Part shown: positions 38,393 through 46,750 of the stretch, piece after piece
Numbering within the stretch: position 1 is the stretch's first letter
How the letters are laid out: every line of letters starts with the position of its first letter
From: Streptomyces sp. NBC_01275
GTDB lineage: Bacteria > Actinomycetota > Actinomycetes > Streptomycetales > Streptomycetaceae
Direction of reading: 5' to 3'
NCBI RefSeq assembly: GCF_026340655.1
Contig: NZ_JAPEOZ010000001.1
Span: 6,882,001 to 6,946,000 of the forward strand
DNA length: 64,000 nt
The notes under the pieces: model-generated
Told to the model about the DNA's origin: nothing
What the model saw: the letters and a program-made list of their open reading frames with translations, nothing else
The model's database searches: none
Translations under genes and position numbers: made by a program

Positions 38393-39340
38393 ATGGCCGT
38401 CGTCACGATGCGGGAGCTGCTGGAAAGCGGCGTCCACTTCGGTCACCAGACCCGTCGCTGGAACCCGAAGATGAAGCGCTTCATCTTCACCGAGCGCAAC
38501 GGCATCTACATCATCGACCTGCTCCAGTCGCTGTCGTACATCGACCGCGCCTACGAGTTCGTCAAGGAGACCGTCGCCCACGGCGGCACGGTCATGTTCG
38601 TCGGCACGAAGAAGCAGGCGCAGGAGGCCATTGCCGAGCAGGCCACCCGCGTCGGCATGCCCTACGTCAACCAGCGCTGGCTGGGCGGCATGCTCACCAA
38701 CTTCTCCACCGTCTACAAGCGTCTGCAGCGCCTCAAGGAGCTCGAGCTCATCGACTTCGAGGACGTCGCCGCCTCGGGTCTGACGAAGAAGGAGCTCCTG
38801 GTCCTCTCCCGCGAGAAGGCCAAGCTGGAGAAGACGCTCGGCGGTATCCGCGAGATGTCCAAGGTTCCCAGCGCCGTCTGGATCGTGGACACCAAGAAGG
38901 AGCACATCGCGGTCGGCGAGGCCCGGAAGCTCAACATCCCGGTCGTCGCCATCCTCGACACCAACTGCGACCCCGACGAGGTCGACTACAAGATCCCGGG
39001 CAACGACGACGCGATCCGCTCCGTCACCCTGCTCACCCGTGTGATCGCCGACGCGGTCGCCGAGGGTCTCATCTCCCGTTCCCGCGTCGCCACCGGCGAC
39101 AAGGGCGAGAAGGCCGCGGCCGAGCCGCTCGCCGAGTGGGAGCGCGACCTGCTCGAGGGCGAGAAGAAGGCTGACGAGGCTCCGGCCGCCGACGCTCCGG
39201 CCGTCGCCGAGGCCCCCGCTGCCGAGGCCCCCGCTGCCGAGGCCGAGGTCGTCGCCGAGGCTCCGGCCGCCGCCGAGGCCCCGGTCGCCGACGAGGCGCC
39301 CGCCGTCGAGGCTCCGGCCGCCGAGGGCGAGCAGGCCTGA
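38393..39340 (+). CDS. rpsB: 30S ribosomal protein S2
   Basis: 315 aa. [40 protein letters not shown] and [14 protein letters not shown] are S2 signatures. The body ends near residue 250; the rest is a roughly 50-residue Ala/Pro/Glu-rich tail of APAAEA-type repeats, longer than in most bacteria. AAGGAG precedes the ATG. Confidence 0.97.
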   Translation: MAVVTMRELLESGVHFGHQTRRWNPKMKRFIFTERNGIYIIDLLQSLSYIDRAYEFVKETVAHGGTVMFVGTKKQAQEAIAEQATRVGMPYVNQRWLGGMLTNFSTVYKRLQRLKELELIDFEDVAASGLTKKELLVLSREKAKLEKTLGGIREMSKVPSAVWIVDTKKEHIAVGEARKLNIPVVAILDTNCDPDEVDYKIPGNDDAIRSVTLLTRVIADAVAEGLISRSRVATGDKGEKAAAEPLAEWERDLLEGEKKADEAPAADAPAVAEAPAAEAPAAEAEVVAEAPAAAEAPVADEAPAVEAPAAEGEQA

Positions 39341-39355
39341 CCCTTCGGTCAGCGT

Positions 39356-39394
39356 GACGGCGGGAGTGGGGACATGAAGTCCGCTCCCGCCGTT
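39356..39394 (+). terminator. Hairpin between rpsB and tsf
   Basis: acggcgggag (39357-39366) pairs with ctcccgccgt (39384-39393), with an inner ggac/gtcc. It probably acts as a partial terminator or processing hairpin in the rpsB-tsf operon. Confidence 0.6.
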
Positions 39395-39431
39395 CACCCG
39401 TAGGTCAGCGCAGAGTCTGCGATCCACATCT

Positions 39432-39459
39432 CCATGGAGATCATGGAGTCATGGAGATC
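39432..39459 (+). repeat. Short direct repeats in the tsf leader
   Basis: Three adjacent copies of a catggag core (ccatggaga, tcatggag, tcatggaga), followed further on by two copies of agactca before the tsf ATG at 39513. Several in-frame ATGs result, but the EF-Ts N-terminus fixes the true start. Confidence 0.4.
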
Positions 39460-39512
39460 GCGGACTCAGCAGATCTCCGATCTTCCAGACTTCGAGAAAG
39501 ACTCACAGACTC

Positions 39513-40349
39513 ATGGCGAACTACACCGCCGCCGACGTCAAGAAGCTCCGCGAGCTCACCGGCGCCGGCATGATGGACTGCAAGAAGGCGCTGGACGAGG
39601 CCGAGGGCGACGTCGACAAGGCTGTCGAAGAGCTCCGGATCAAGGGCCAGAAGGGCGTCGCCAAGCGCGAGGGCCGCTCCGCCGAGAACGGCGCGGTGGT
39701 CTCGATCATCGCCGACGACAACTCCTCCGGCGTCCTCGTCGAGCTGAAGTGCGAGACGGACTTCGTCGCCAAGGGCGACAAGTTCCAGGCCGTCGCCACC
39801 ACGATCGCCACGCACGTCGCGAAGACCTCCCCGGCCGACCTCGAGGCGCTGCTCGCCTCCGAGATCGAGGCCGGCAAGACGGTCCAGGCCTACGTCGACG
39901 AGGCCAACGCCACCCTCGGCGAGAAGATCGTGCTGGACCGCTTCGCGCAGTTCGCCGACGGCTACGTGAGCGCGTACATGCACCGCACGATGCCCGACCT
40001 GCCCCCGCAGATCGGTGTCCTCGTCGAGCTGGACAAGCCCAACGCCGAGGTCGCCAAGGGCATCGCCCAGCACATCGCCGCCTTCGCGCCGAAGTACCTC
40101 TCCAAGGAGGACGTGCCGGCCGAGGTCGTCGAGTCCGAGCGCCGTATCGCCGAGGAGACCACCCGCGCCGAGGGCAAGCCCGAGGCCGCGATCGCCAAGA
40201 TCGTCGAGGGTCGTCTCAACGGCTTCTTCAAGGACGCCACGGTCCTCGGCCAGCCGTACGCGCTGGACAACAAGAAGTCCGTCCAGAAGGTCCTGGACGA
40301 GGCCGGTGTCACCCTGAAGCGCTTCTCGCGCATCAAGGTCGGCATCTGA
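39513..40349 (+). CDS. tsf: Translation elongation factor EF-Ts
   Basis: 278 aa. MANYTAADVKKLRELTGAGM and MDCKKALDEAEGDVDKAVEE are the EF-Ts N-terminal module; ELKCETDFVAKGDKFQ is the core signature. Exchanges GDP for GTP on EF-Tu. Confidence 0.97.
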   Translation: MANYTAADVKKLRELTGAGMMDCKKALDEAEGDVDKAVEELRIKGQKGVAKREGRSAENGAVVSIIADDNSSGVLVELKCETDFVAKGDKFQAVATTIATHVAKTSPADLEALLASEIEAGKTVQAYVDEANATLGEKIVLDRFAQFADGYVSAYMHRTMPDLPPQIGVLVELDKPNAEVAKGIAQHIAAFAPKYLSKEDVPAEVVESERRIAEETTRAEGKPEAAIAKIVEGRLNGFFKDATVLGQPYALDNKKSVQKVLDEAGVTLKRFSRIKVGI

Positions 40350-40449
40350 GTCCGTACCGCGACGGACGCCCGGCCCCGGTAGGGTCGGCAGCAGTCGTTC
40401 GCGTACGCCGTCACATGGACGTGTGACGGACGACAGCAGATCTGACGAG

Positions 40450-40506
40450 GAGGCCATTGCCGAGCATGGGATGCCAACGACACCCCATCGGCAGTGGCCT
40501 CTTTCG
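40450..40506 (+). terminator. Terminator between tsf and pyrH
   Basis: 14-bp stem gaggccattgccga (40450-40463) and tcggcagtggcctc (40488-40501) with one G-U pair and an inner atggg/cccat, followed by tttcg. A strong intrinsic terminator 33 nt before the pyrH ATG, so pyrH needs its own promoter or regulated readthrough. Confidence 0.75.
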
Positions 40507-40538
40507 TATGTGCGACATGTGAAAGAAGCGAGAACGCC

Positions 40539-41297
40539 ATGACCACCAAGGCCCAGAAGAGCGAAGACGGCAAAGTGAGCGGCCGGTTCATGCTGAAGCT
40601 GTCCGGAGAGGCCTTCGCCGGTGGCGGGGGCCTGGGCGTCGATCCCGACGTGGTGCACAAGATCGCCCGTGAGATCGCGGCCGTCGTCCGCGACGGCGCC
40701 CAGATCGCGGTCGTCATCGGCGGCGGCAACTTCTTCCGCGGCGCGGAACTCCAGCAGCGCGGCATGGACCGCGCCCGCTCGGACTACATGGGCATGCTCG
40801 GCACGGTCATGAACTGCCTCGCCCTCCAGGACTTCCTGGAGAAGGAAGGCATCGACAGCCGGGTGCAGACCGCCATCACCATGGGCCAGGTCGCCGAGCC
40901 GTACATCCCGCTGCGCGCCGTGCGGCACCTGGAGAAGGGCCGTGTGGTCATCTTCGGCGCCGGCATGGGCATGCCGTACTTCTCGACCGACACCACCGCC
41001 GCGCAGCGCGCCCTGGAGATCGACGCCGAGGCGCTGCTGATGGGCAAGAACGGCGTGGACGGCGTCTACGACTCCGACCCCAAGACCAACCCGGAGGCCG
41101 TCAAGTTCGACGCCCTCGGCTACGGCGAGGTCATCACGCGCGAGCTGAAGGTCGCCGACGCCACCGCCGTCACGCTGTGCCGCGACAACAAGCTCCCGAT
41201 CCTCGTCTTCGAGCTTCTGGCCGAGGGCAATATCGCTCGCGCCGTCAAGGGTGAGAAGATCGGCACGCTTGTGGGTGAGCAGGGCAGCCGGTCCTGA
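40539..41297 (+). CDS. pyrH: Uridylate kinase
   Basis: 252 aa. [53 protein letters not shown] and [16 protein letters not shown] are UMP-kinase signatures. Makes UDP for pyrimidine nucleotide synthesis; usually feedback-inhibited by UTP. ATG start [15 protein letters not shown]. Confidence 0.96.
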   Translation: MTTKAQKSEDGKVSGRFMLKLSGEAFAGGGGLGVDPDVVHKIAREIAAVVRDGAQIAVVIGGGNFFRGAELQQRGMDRARSDYMGMLGTVMNCLALQDFLEKEGIDSRVQTAITMGQVAEPYIPLRAVRHLEKGRVVIFGAGMGMPYFSTDTTAAQRALEIDAEALLMGKNGVDGVYDSDPKTNPEAVKFDALGYGEVITRELKVADATAVTLCRDNKLPILVFELLAEGNIARAVKGEKIGTLVGEQGSRS

Positions 41298-41302
41298 CCG
41301 CT

Positions 41303-41371
41303 GAACCTCCGGATTCGTACGACATGAACTCCCGCGTTCGTACGACATGAACCTCCGGGTTCGTACGACAA
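41303..41371 (+). repeat. Three 23-bp tandem repeats between pyrH and frr
   Basis: Units at 41303-41325, 41326-41348 and 41349-41371 share GAAC at the start and TTCGTACGACA at the end. Each can form a small hairpin (gaacc/ggttc in unit 3), and each contains the palindrome cgtacg. Confidence 0.8.
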
Positions 41372-41516
41372 CACCTGACCGGCGGACGGACCCTGGTCGG
41401 GGGATGGACAATGTTCTGCCGGTCGGGAACCGTGCAGGAAGAAGACGCGACGCAGCCGGCCGCCGCCCCCGCAAGGAACCGCAGCCGGGCCTACTCAAGA
41501 CACGCAGGAGCAAGTG

Positions 41517-42074
41517 GTGATCGAAGAGACCCTCCTCGAGGCCGAGGAGAAGATGGAGAAGGCCGTCGTGGTCGCCAAGGAGGACTTCGCCGCGATCCGC
41601 ACCGGCCGTGCGCACCCGGCGATGTTCAACAAGATCGTGGCCGACTACTACGGTGCGCCGACGCCGATCAACCAGCTGGCTTCGTTCTCGGTGCCGGAAC
41701 CGCGCATGGCCGTCGTGACCCCGTTCGACAAGACCGCGCTGCGCAACATCGAGCAGGCGATCCGCGACTCCGACCTGGGAGTCAACCCGAGCAACGACGG
41801 CAACATCATCCGGGTGGTGTTCCCCGAGCTCACCGAGGAGCGCCGACGCGACTACATCAAGGTCGCCAAGGGCAAGGGCGAGGACGCCAAGGTGTCCATC
41901 CGCGCGGTCCGTCGCAAGGCCAAGGACGCGATCGACAAGCTCGTCAAGGACGGCGAGGTCGGCGAGGACGAGGGCCGCCGTGCGGAGAAGGAGCTCGACG
42001 ACACCACCGCGAAGTACGTCGCCCAGGTGGACGAGCTCCTGAAGCACAAGGAATCGGAGCTGCTCGAGGTCTGA
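41517..42074 (+). CDS. frr: Ribosome recycling factor
   Basis: 185 aa. [50 protein letters not shown] and [19 protein letters not shown] are the RRF features. Second of two tandem GTG codons chosen to match the family length; AGGAG is upstream. Splits post-termination ribosomes with EF-G. Its stop overlaps the cdsA start by one base. Confidence 0.96.
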   Translation: MIEETLLEAEEKMEKAVVVAKEDFAAIRTGRAHPAMFNKIVADYYGAPTPINQLASFSVPEPRMAVVTPFDKTALRNIEQAIRDSDLGVNPSNDGNIIRVVFPELTEERRRDYIKVAKGKGEDAKVSIRAVRRKAKDAIDKLVKDGEVGEDEGRRAEKELDDTTAKYVAQVDELLKHKESELLEV

Positions 42075-43288
42075 TGAACGACTCTTCCTGGGGCTCACCG
42101 CCGCAATCCGGGTCACGGGCCGGGTACTGGGGGCCCGTCGACCAGGGGCCTGTCCAAGGGGCCGCTCCGGCGGGTCCCGCGTACGATGCGCCTGAGGCGC
42201 AGCAGACTCGCCCCATGCCCATCGTCCCCGACGTACCCGCTCACGGCGGAAACCAGGATGACGACCGGGGGGCCGCTCGGCTGGGCGGCCCCTTGTTCCG
42301 AGACGAGGCGTTCCGCGACGAGACGCACCAAGACGTGCACCCCACGCACCGTGGCGCGTCCGGTGACGGGACGTTCCGCCACGAGACCCCGTCGGCACAG
42401 CCCCTTGCGGCGGTGCCGCAGAATCCGGAGCCCATGCCCGACGTCCCTCAGCCCGCGCCCGCACCGCAGAAGAAGAGTGCGGGCCGAGACCTGGGCGCGG
42501 CCATAGGAGTCGGGGTCGGGCTCGGCGTGGTGATCGTCGCGTCGCTGTTCGTCGTCAAGGCCGTGTTCATCGGAGTGATAGCAGTCGCCGTCGTGGTCGG
42601 CCTGTGGGAGCTGACCAGTCGGCTGCAGGAGCGCAAGGGGATCAAGGCGCCCCTGGTGCCGCTGGCGCTCGGCGGGGCCGCGATGGTCGTCGCCGGGTAC
42701 GTCCGGGGTCCCGAGGGCGCCTGGGTCGCCATGGCCCTGACCGCGCTGGCGGTCCTGGTCTGGCGGATGACCGAGCCGCCCGAGGGCTACCTCAAGGACG
42801 TCACGGCCGGTGTCTTCGCCGCGTTCTACGTACCCTTCCTGGCCACCTTCGTCGCCCTGATGCTCACGGCGGAGGACGGCGCGTTCCGCGTCATGACGTT
42901 CCTGGTCCTGACGGTCGTCAGCGACACGGGCGCGTACGCCGTCGGCTGGCGCTTCGGCAAGACCAAGCTCGCTCCGCGCATCAGCCCCGGCAAGACCCGC
43001 GAGGGACTGTTGGGCGCGGTGTCGTTCGCGATGGTCGCGGGTGCGCTGTTGATGCAGTTCCTGATCGACGACGGCACCTGGTGGCAGGGTCTGCTGCTCG
43101 GCCTCGCGGTCGCGGCCAGCGCCACACTCGGCGACCTGGGCGAGTCCATGATCAAGCGGGACCTCGGCATCAAGGACATGGGCACGCTGCTCCCCGGCCA
43201 CGGCGGCATCATGGACCGGCTGGACTCGCTGCTGCCCACGGCGCCCGTCGTGTGGCTGCTGCTGGTGCTGTTCGTGGGATCCGGCTGA
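42074..43288 (+). CDS. cdsA: Phosphatidate cytidylyltransferase
   Basis: 404 aa. The first ~135 residues are hydrophilic, Pro/Asp/Gln-rich and probably cytoplasmic; about eight membrane helices follow. CDP-diglyceride synthase signature SMIKRDLGIKDMGTLLPGHG, then GIMDRLD, near the C-terminus. Makes CDP-diacylglycerol for phospholipid synthesis. The long N-terminal extension is an actinobacterial trait. Confidence 0.95.
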   Translation: MNDSSWGSPPQSGSRAGYWGPVDQGPVQGAAPAGPAYDAPEAQQTRPMPIVPDVPAHGGNQDDDRGAARLGGPLFRDEAFRDETHQDVHPTHRGASGDGTFRHETPSAQPLAAVPQNPEPMPDVPQPAPAPQKKSAGRDLGAAIGVGVGLGVVIVASLFVVKAVFIGVIAVAVVVGLWELTSRLQERKGIKAPLVPLALGGAAMVVAGYVRGPEGAWVAMALTALAVLVWRMTEPPEGYLKDVTAGVFAAFYVPFLATFVALMLTAEDGAFRVMTFLVLTVVSDTGAYAVGWRFGKTKLAPRISPGKTREGLLGAVSFAMVAGALLMQFLIDDGTWWQGLLLGLAVAASATLGDLGESMIKRDLGIKDMGTLLPGHGGIMDRLDSLLPTAPVVWLLLVLFVGSG

Positions 43289-43403
43289 CCGGCCCGCACA
43301 TGCGGTGCGACGGGCCTTCGTCCTTCCAGGGCGGGGGCCCGTCGCCGTATGGTGAAAGAGCGGACAATCCATTCAGGGGGACCCCTGGAAGGGGGCGGGC
43401 GCC

Positions 43404-43853
43404 ATGTCCGACTTTCATGAATCGATCGACGTCGACCGCAGCCCCGAGGACGTCTGGGCCTACGTCATCGACCCCTCCCACCTGTCGGAATGGCAGGCCA
43501 GCGCGGTGGCGGCCGAACCGCTCGACGAAGGCCCCGTCGGCGTCGGCTCCCGGCTGCGGATCACCCGGCACGTGGGGCGTCGGGACATGCCGATGACGAT
43601 GGAGTACACCCAGTACGACCCACCGCGCGCCTGGGGCCTGCAGGGCGTCGACGGTCCCGTCCGCGGTCACTTCCACGGCGAGATCACCCCGCTCGACGGC
43701 GGCCGCCGAGCCCGAGTGACCATGGACCTCGCCTTCGAGGGCCACGGCATCGGCAAGGTCCTGCTGCCCCTCGTCGTCCGGCCCCAGGTCCGCAAGGAGC
43801 TGCCGCTGAACGAGCGGCTGCTGAAGCAGCGGCTGGAGCACGAGACGGCGTAG
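43404..43853 (+). CDS. SRPBCC/START-fold protein
   Basis: 149 aa. MSDFHESIDVDRSPEDVWAY, IDPSHLSEWQ and the long C-terminal helix (LLPLVVRPQVRKELPLNERL) fit a polyketide-cyclase-like SRPBCC barrel that binds a hydrophobic ligand. Function unknown. Last complete chromosomal gene before the integrated element; originally upstream of rlmN. Confidence 0.82.
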   Translation: MSDFHESIDVDRSPEDVWAYVIDPSHLSEWQASAVAAEPLDEGPVGVGSRLRITRHVGRRDMPMTMEYTQYDPPRAWGLQGVDGPVRGHFHGEITPLDGGRRARVTMDLAFEGHGIGKVLLPLVVRPQVRKELPLNERLLKQRLEHETA

Positions 43854-43989
43854 ACCCGCTGGTGGGCGGGTCGACAGGGTCCGCCCAGGCCGCGGCCGTA
43901 CTGCCGACCCTGGCACCGCACGAAGACGTATGTCAGCCGGGTCTTCCTCGGTATCGCCTCCCTCTTCTGAGGCGACCGGGGCACCGGAG

Positions 43990-44033
43990 TCGATCTGCGA
44001 CACTGGTATGGCTATGCCTAAGCCCGGAGAACT
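43990..44033 (+). repeat. attL: left copy of the 44-bp att repeat
   Basis: Matches 62602-62645 at 42 of 44 positions; mismatches at 44008 (A/G) and 44013 (T/C). The right half is the 20-bp perfect core ATGCCTAAGCCCGGAGAACT (44014-44033), which encodes the first residues of RlmN (MPKPGE). Left of it lies the native rlmN upstream DNA; right of it, element DNA. Confidence 0.92.
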
Positions 44034-44415
44034 GGCAGTGATCCGGCAAGAACGGCCCCTGACCAGCGCCTTTGGTGCTGGGCAGGGGCCATTTGGCGTT
44101 CCTGGGCCGTCTACGGGCCGTCAGGGCTCTTCCATAACGATGTCGATGCCCTTTTGCAAGAGTGCGCCAGCCAGAACCAGTACGGCTCCACCAGCAGCCA
44201 CCCCAACGGGGCCGCCACACACGGCCATGGCGACAGAACCAGCCAGCATCGCAAACCCCGCGATCACAGCGATGTGTCCCCAAGTCTTCCGTTTGAGGTC
44301 CCCCACAGGGACGCCACCTTCGATAGACGTGAGTTCGTGTGCCTTGTTTTGTAGCTCCACGATCTCTGCAGGCCCATGCGTGGCCAGGTGGTCCAGTGCC
44401 TGGTTCACCAGATGA
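44014..44415 (+). pseudogene. Displaced rlmN start reading into the element
   Basis: The native rlmN start codon and first seven codons (MPKPGEL) remain here, then the frame runs into element DNA for 134 codons in total, antisense to the minus-strand gene at 44121-44723. A remnant, not a functional gene; it marks where rlmN began before integration. Confidence 0.75.
44054..44090 (-). terminator. Terminator at the left inner edge of the element
   Basis: ggcccctg (44054-44061) and caggggcc (44083-44090) with inner ccagc/gctgg and one mismatch. On the minus strand it follows the 200-aa gene. It may also insulate the element from the stranded rlmN promoter. Confidence 0.65.
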
Positions 44416-44723
44416 GCTACGCCTTCCGTATCATCCATGATGACCGATGCGTATTTGGACACTTTTTCCAGGGCATACCGCTCTTTTTCCGATGCTTGTT
44501 TGTAGGTGTCCAGCAGCCGAAGCACGAGGTCGGAGTGATCGTGAATGGCAGCGATGCCATCGGCCATGTCGCGCGCGAGTCCGGCTAGGTAAAGCCTGTC
44601 CCAGTCGCTAAGGGCAGGCTTCTCTGCCAAGCGCCGGGACCACACCTCGTCAGTCGCGAGCACGCGATTGCACTGTTCGAACAGGTGCAACGACTTGATC
44701 TGGTCCCGCAGCGCGCCATCCAT
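44121..44723 (-). CDS. Cargo protein with C-terminal membrane hairpin, unknown function
   Basis: 200 aa. The first ~145 residues are soluble and helical (MDGALRDQIKSLHLFEQCNR, then LHLFEQCNRVLATDEVWSRR), with a putative coiled region near DTYKQASEKERYALEKVSKY. Two adjacent hydrophobic helices follow (HIAVIAGFAMLAGSVAMAV and VGVAAGGAVLVLAGALLQ) before a short acidic end. I do not recognise the family. GGAG precedes the ATG. Lower GC than its neighbours and its position next to int mark it as cargo. A soluble domain plus membrane hairpin is seen in some membrane-acting defence effectors, but there is no direct evidence for that here. Confidence 0.7.
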   Translation of the reverse strand: MDGALRDQIKSLHLFEQCNRVLATDEVWSRRLAEKPALSDWDRLYLAGLARDMADGIAAIHDHSDLVLRLLDTYKQASEKERYALEKVSKYASVIMDDTEGVAHLVNQALDHLATHGPAEIVELQNKAHELTSIEGGVPVGDLKRKTWGHIAVIAGFAMLAGSVAMAVCGGPVGVAAGGAVLVLAGALLQKGIDIVMEEP

Positions 44724-44852
44724 TGAGTGCTCCGCTCTTTCGCCTGGCTTCGCAACTCACCCTAGGTACTCGTATGGGGACTCGCCTCTAGACGAGAGCC
44801 AGATGAATGACTGCCAGCATCGTTGCGCCTCTGCCCCGAGTGGAGACATCGG

Positions 44853-46091
44853 TTATCGGTGATCCCTCGCTGTAAACATTGCGTCGATTGCCTTTCCCGT
44901 CCGCTCTTGGCTGGATGGCATGAGGTGGGCGTACACCCGCAGCGTCAGCCCCGGGTCCGTGTGTCCCAGGTACTGGCTCACGGCCTTGATGCTCTCTCCG
45001 GCGTCCAGCAACACGGACGCGTAGAAGTGCCTCAGCGCGTGCATGCCGTGCTCGCGGGCGGACTCGTACTTGCCGTCGTCCCCGGCGTCCGGGATGAGGC
45101 CGGCCACGGAGAGCGCGGGCTTCCACTCCTGGATGTTGAAGTTGCTGCGCCACACGATCCCGCTCGAGGTGTTCGTGAACAGGAGTCGGACCGAGACTTT
45201 CGGCCCGTCGGGCTTCCGCCACGGCAGGGTGACGTCGACCGACTTGCAGGCGTCCATGTGGGCACGCAGGGCCTCAGCCACTGACGACGGCAAAGGCACG
45301 TCCCGTTCCTTGCCGCACTTCGGCGGGGCGAACACGGCCTTTCCCCGGATGAGCTTTACCTGTCGGACTACCCGCAGGATGCCGCCCTCGAAGTCGAGCG
45401 CGTCCTCAGCGAGTCCCACGATCTCGCCCTGACGGAGTCCGCATCCCGCGCCGACGTCCACCATGGTCCGGTACCGCTCGGGGAGTGCGCCACGGACCTC
45501 AAGCACCTGGGCGGGCAACCAGGGGACGACGCGCCGTCGTTCAGCGGCCGGCGGGCGGACGGACTTCGCGGAGCACGGGTTGCGAGGCAACAGGCCGTCG
45601 TCCACGGCCGCGCTGAGTACGGCTCGAACGTCGCCGTATATGTTGCGCGCGTACGCGCCGCTGACGGCGGGGTTGGCCTCCAACGCGCTCGTGAGTTCGC
45701 GGATGTGCTCGGGACGGAAGGAGTCGAGCGGGCGTGTGCCGAGGACGGGGAACGCGTGCAGGCGCAGGCGCTGTTCGGTGACGATCTGGCTGGACAGGTC
45801 CGCGCTGTGAGCCTTGAGCCACTTCTCGGCGTAGCCCTTGAAGGTGACCCTGGCCGCGCGAGGGTCTATGTACTGGCCGCGCGACATGTCGGAAGCGATG
45901 TTGGTCAGCCACTTCTCCGCGAGGCGCTTCTGTCCGTCGGGGAAGCTCTTGGACTTCTCGGTACCGTCGGGCCCGACGTACCGGGCCCGGTAGCGCATGC
46001 CCGTGCCGTGGCGGTCGGTCTTGATGCGGAGGGTCTTGCCGTCGGCGTCGGTCTCGCTCTTGAACCAGCGGTCTTGGATGTGGCCTGCCAT
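44853..46091 (-). CDS. int: Tyrosine recombinase (integrase)
   Basis: 412 aa. N-terminal AP2-like arm-binding and SAM-like core-binding domains, then the catalytic domain with Arg220 (GCGLRQGEI), His351-x-x-Arg354 (HALRHFYAS), His377 (YLGHTDP) and nucleophile Tyr387 (VYAHLM). Catalyses att-site recombination; the target here is the rlmN start. Start chosen at MAGHIQDRWF with GAGAGGA upstream. It lies next to attL, with only the 200-aa cargo gene between. A hairpin separates it from xis. Confidence 0.95.
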   Translation of the reverse strand: MAGHIQDRWFKSETDADGKTLRIKTDRHGTGMRYRARYVGPDGTEKSKSFPDGQKRLAEKWLTNIASDMSRGQYIDPRAARVTFKGYAEKWLKAHSADLSSQIVTEQRLRLHAFPVLGTRPLDSFRPEHIRELTSALEANPAVSGAYARNIYGDVRAVLSAAVDDGLLPRNPCSAKSVRPPAAERRRVVPWLPAQVLEVRGALPERYRTMVDVGAGCGLRQGEIVGLAEDALDFEGGILRVVRQVKLIRGKAVFAPPKCGKERDVPLPSSVAEALRAHMDACKSVDVTLPWRKPDGPKVSVRLLFTNTSSGIVWRSNFNIQEWKPALSVAGLIPDAGDDGKYESAREHGMHALRHFYASVLLDAGESIKAVSQYLGHTDPGLTLRVYAHLMPSSQERTGKAIDAMFTARDHR

Positions 46092-46116
46092 CGGGCAGTG
46101 GTCCTCTCTGGACATG

Positions 46117-46152
46117 CAGCAGGGAGAGCCGCGGGGGCGGCTCTCCCTGCTG
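46117..46152 (-). terminator. Hairpin between xis and int
   Basis: 16-bp perfect stem cagcagggagagccgc (46117-46132) and gcggctctccctgctg (46137-46152) with a 4-nt G loop. It probably attenuates transcription from xis into int, giving different levels of the two proteins. Confidence 0.75.
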
Positions 46153-46168
46153 TGTGGTGTGCGTTTGG

Positions 46169-46417
46169 TTAGGCGGCGGCGGTGTCGGCGTGCTTGCGCT
46201 GGTCGACGTAGGCGCGTACGTCGGCGGGGTCGTAGCGGAGGTGTTTGCCGATGCGGAAGCCGGGCGGGCCGATCCGCTTCTTGCGCCACTGGTAGACGGT
46301 CTCTTTCGGCACGTCGAAGATCTCGGCGATGTCGTCGGGCGTGAGGTATCGATCCGGGATGCCGCGCCACAGGACAACGCGGGGGTCGATCTCTTCGGGC
46401 AGGCGGTGCGGCTTCAC
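46169..46417 (-). CDS. xis: Excisionase / winged-helix DNA-binding protein
   Basis: 82 aa. MerR/Xis-type HTH: RYLTPDDIAEIFDVPKETVY, then QWRKKRIGPPGFRIGKHLRY. Same size and place (directly before int) as Xis in pSAM2-like elements, so a directionality factor for excision is the best reading. The upstream region is the GACAGAAC array. Confidence 0.88.
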   Translation of the reverse strand: MKPHRLPEEIDPRVVLWRGIPDRYLTPDDIAEIFDVPKETVYQWRKKRIGPPGFRIGKHLRYDPADVRAYVDQRKHADTAAA

Positions 46418-46496
46418 TGCGTCCTCCGAACGTGGGTGACCTTGCGCTGAGCCGTCACTCAGCGCGGGTTGGAGGGTGCTTGAGTCGGGATCCGCT

Positions 46497-46723
46497 GACA
46501 GAACTGACAGAACCTCGCTGCTAGGCCGCTGACCTGCTGCTTTACGGGGTTCGCGATCTTTGACAGAACTGAGTTAAAACCTGACAGAACCTCGGCGGGC
46601 GGGGTTCTGTCACGGAGGCTCCCGGCGCGGGGCGGGGAGTTCTGTCGAGTTTTAACCAGGTTCTGTCACAAGCGCGATGATGCGTGTTTATGCAGGTCAG
46701 CGAGTCACGGTGGGGGTTCTGTC
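46497..46723. repeat. Array of eight GACAGAAC boxes (four direct, four inverted), candidate oriV
   Basis: GACAGAAC at 46497-46504, 46506-46513, 46562-46569, 46583-46590; its complement GTTCTGTC at 46604-46611, 46639-46646, 46660-46667, 46716-46723. The array is symmetrical around ~46597. Two copies extend into 19-bp arms (46562-46580 and 46649-46667) matching at 16 of 19. It lies between the 3' end of the replication gene and xis; the surrounding 333 bases hold no gene. Iterons for replication or a regulatory region for xis-int are the likely roles. Confidence 0.75.
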
Positions 46724-46750
46724 AGTTGTGTCGGCGGGTTGGGGGTTGTG

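Noticed and set aside
39441..42464. 1007-codon minus-strand open frame
   Set aside because: Antisense to tsf, pyrH and frr, all unambiguous genes.
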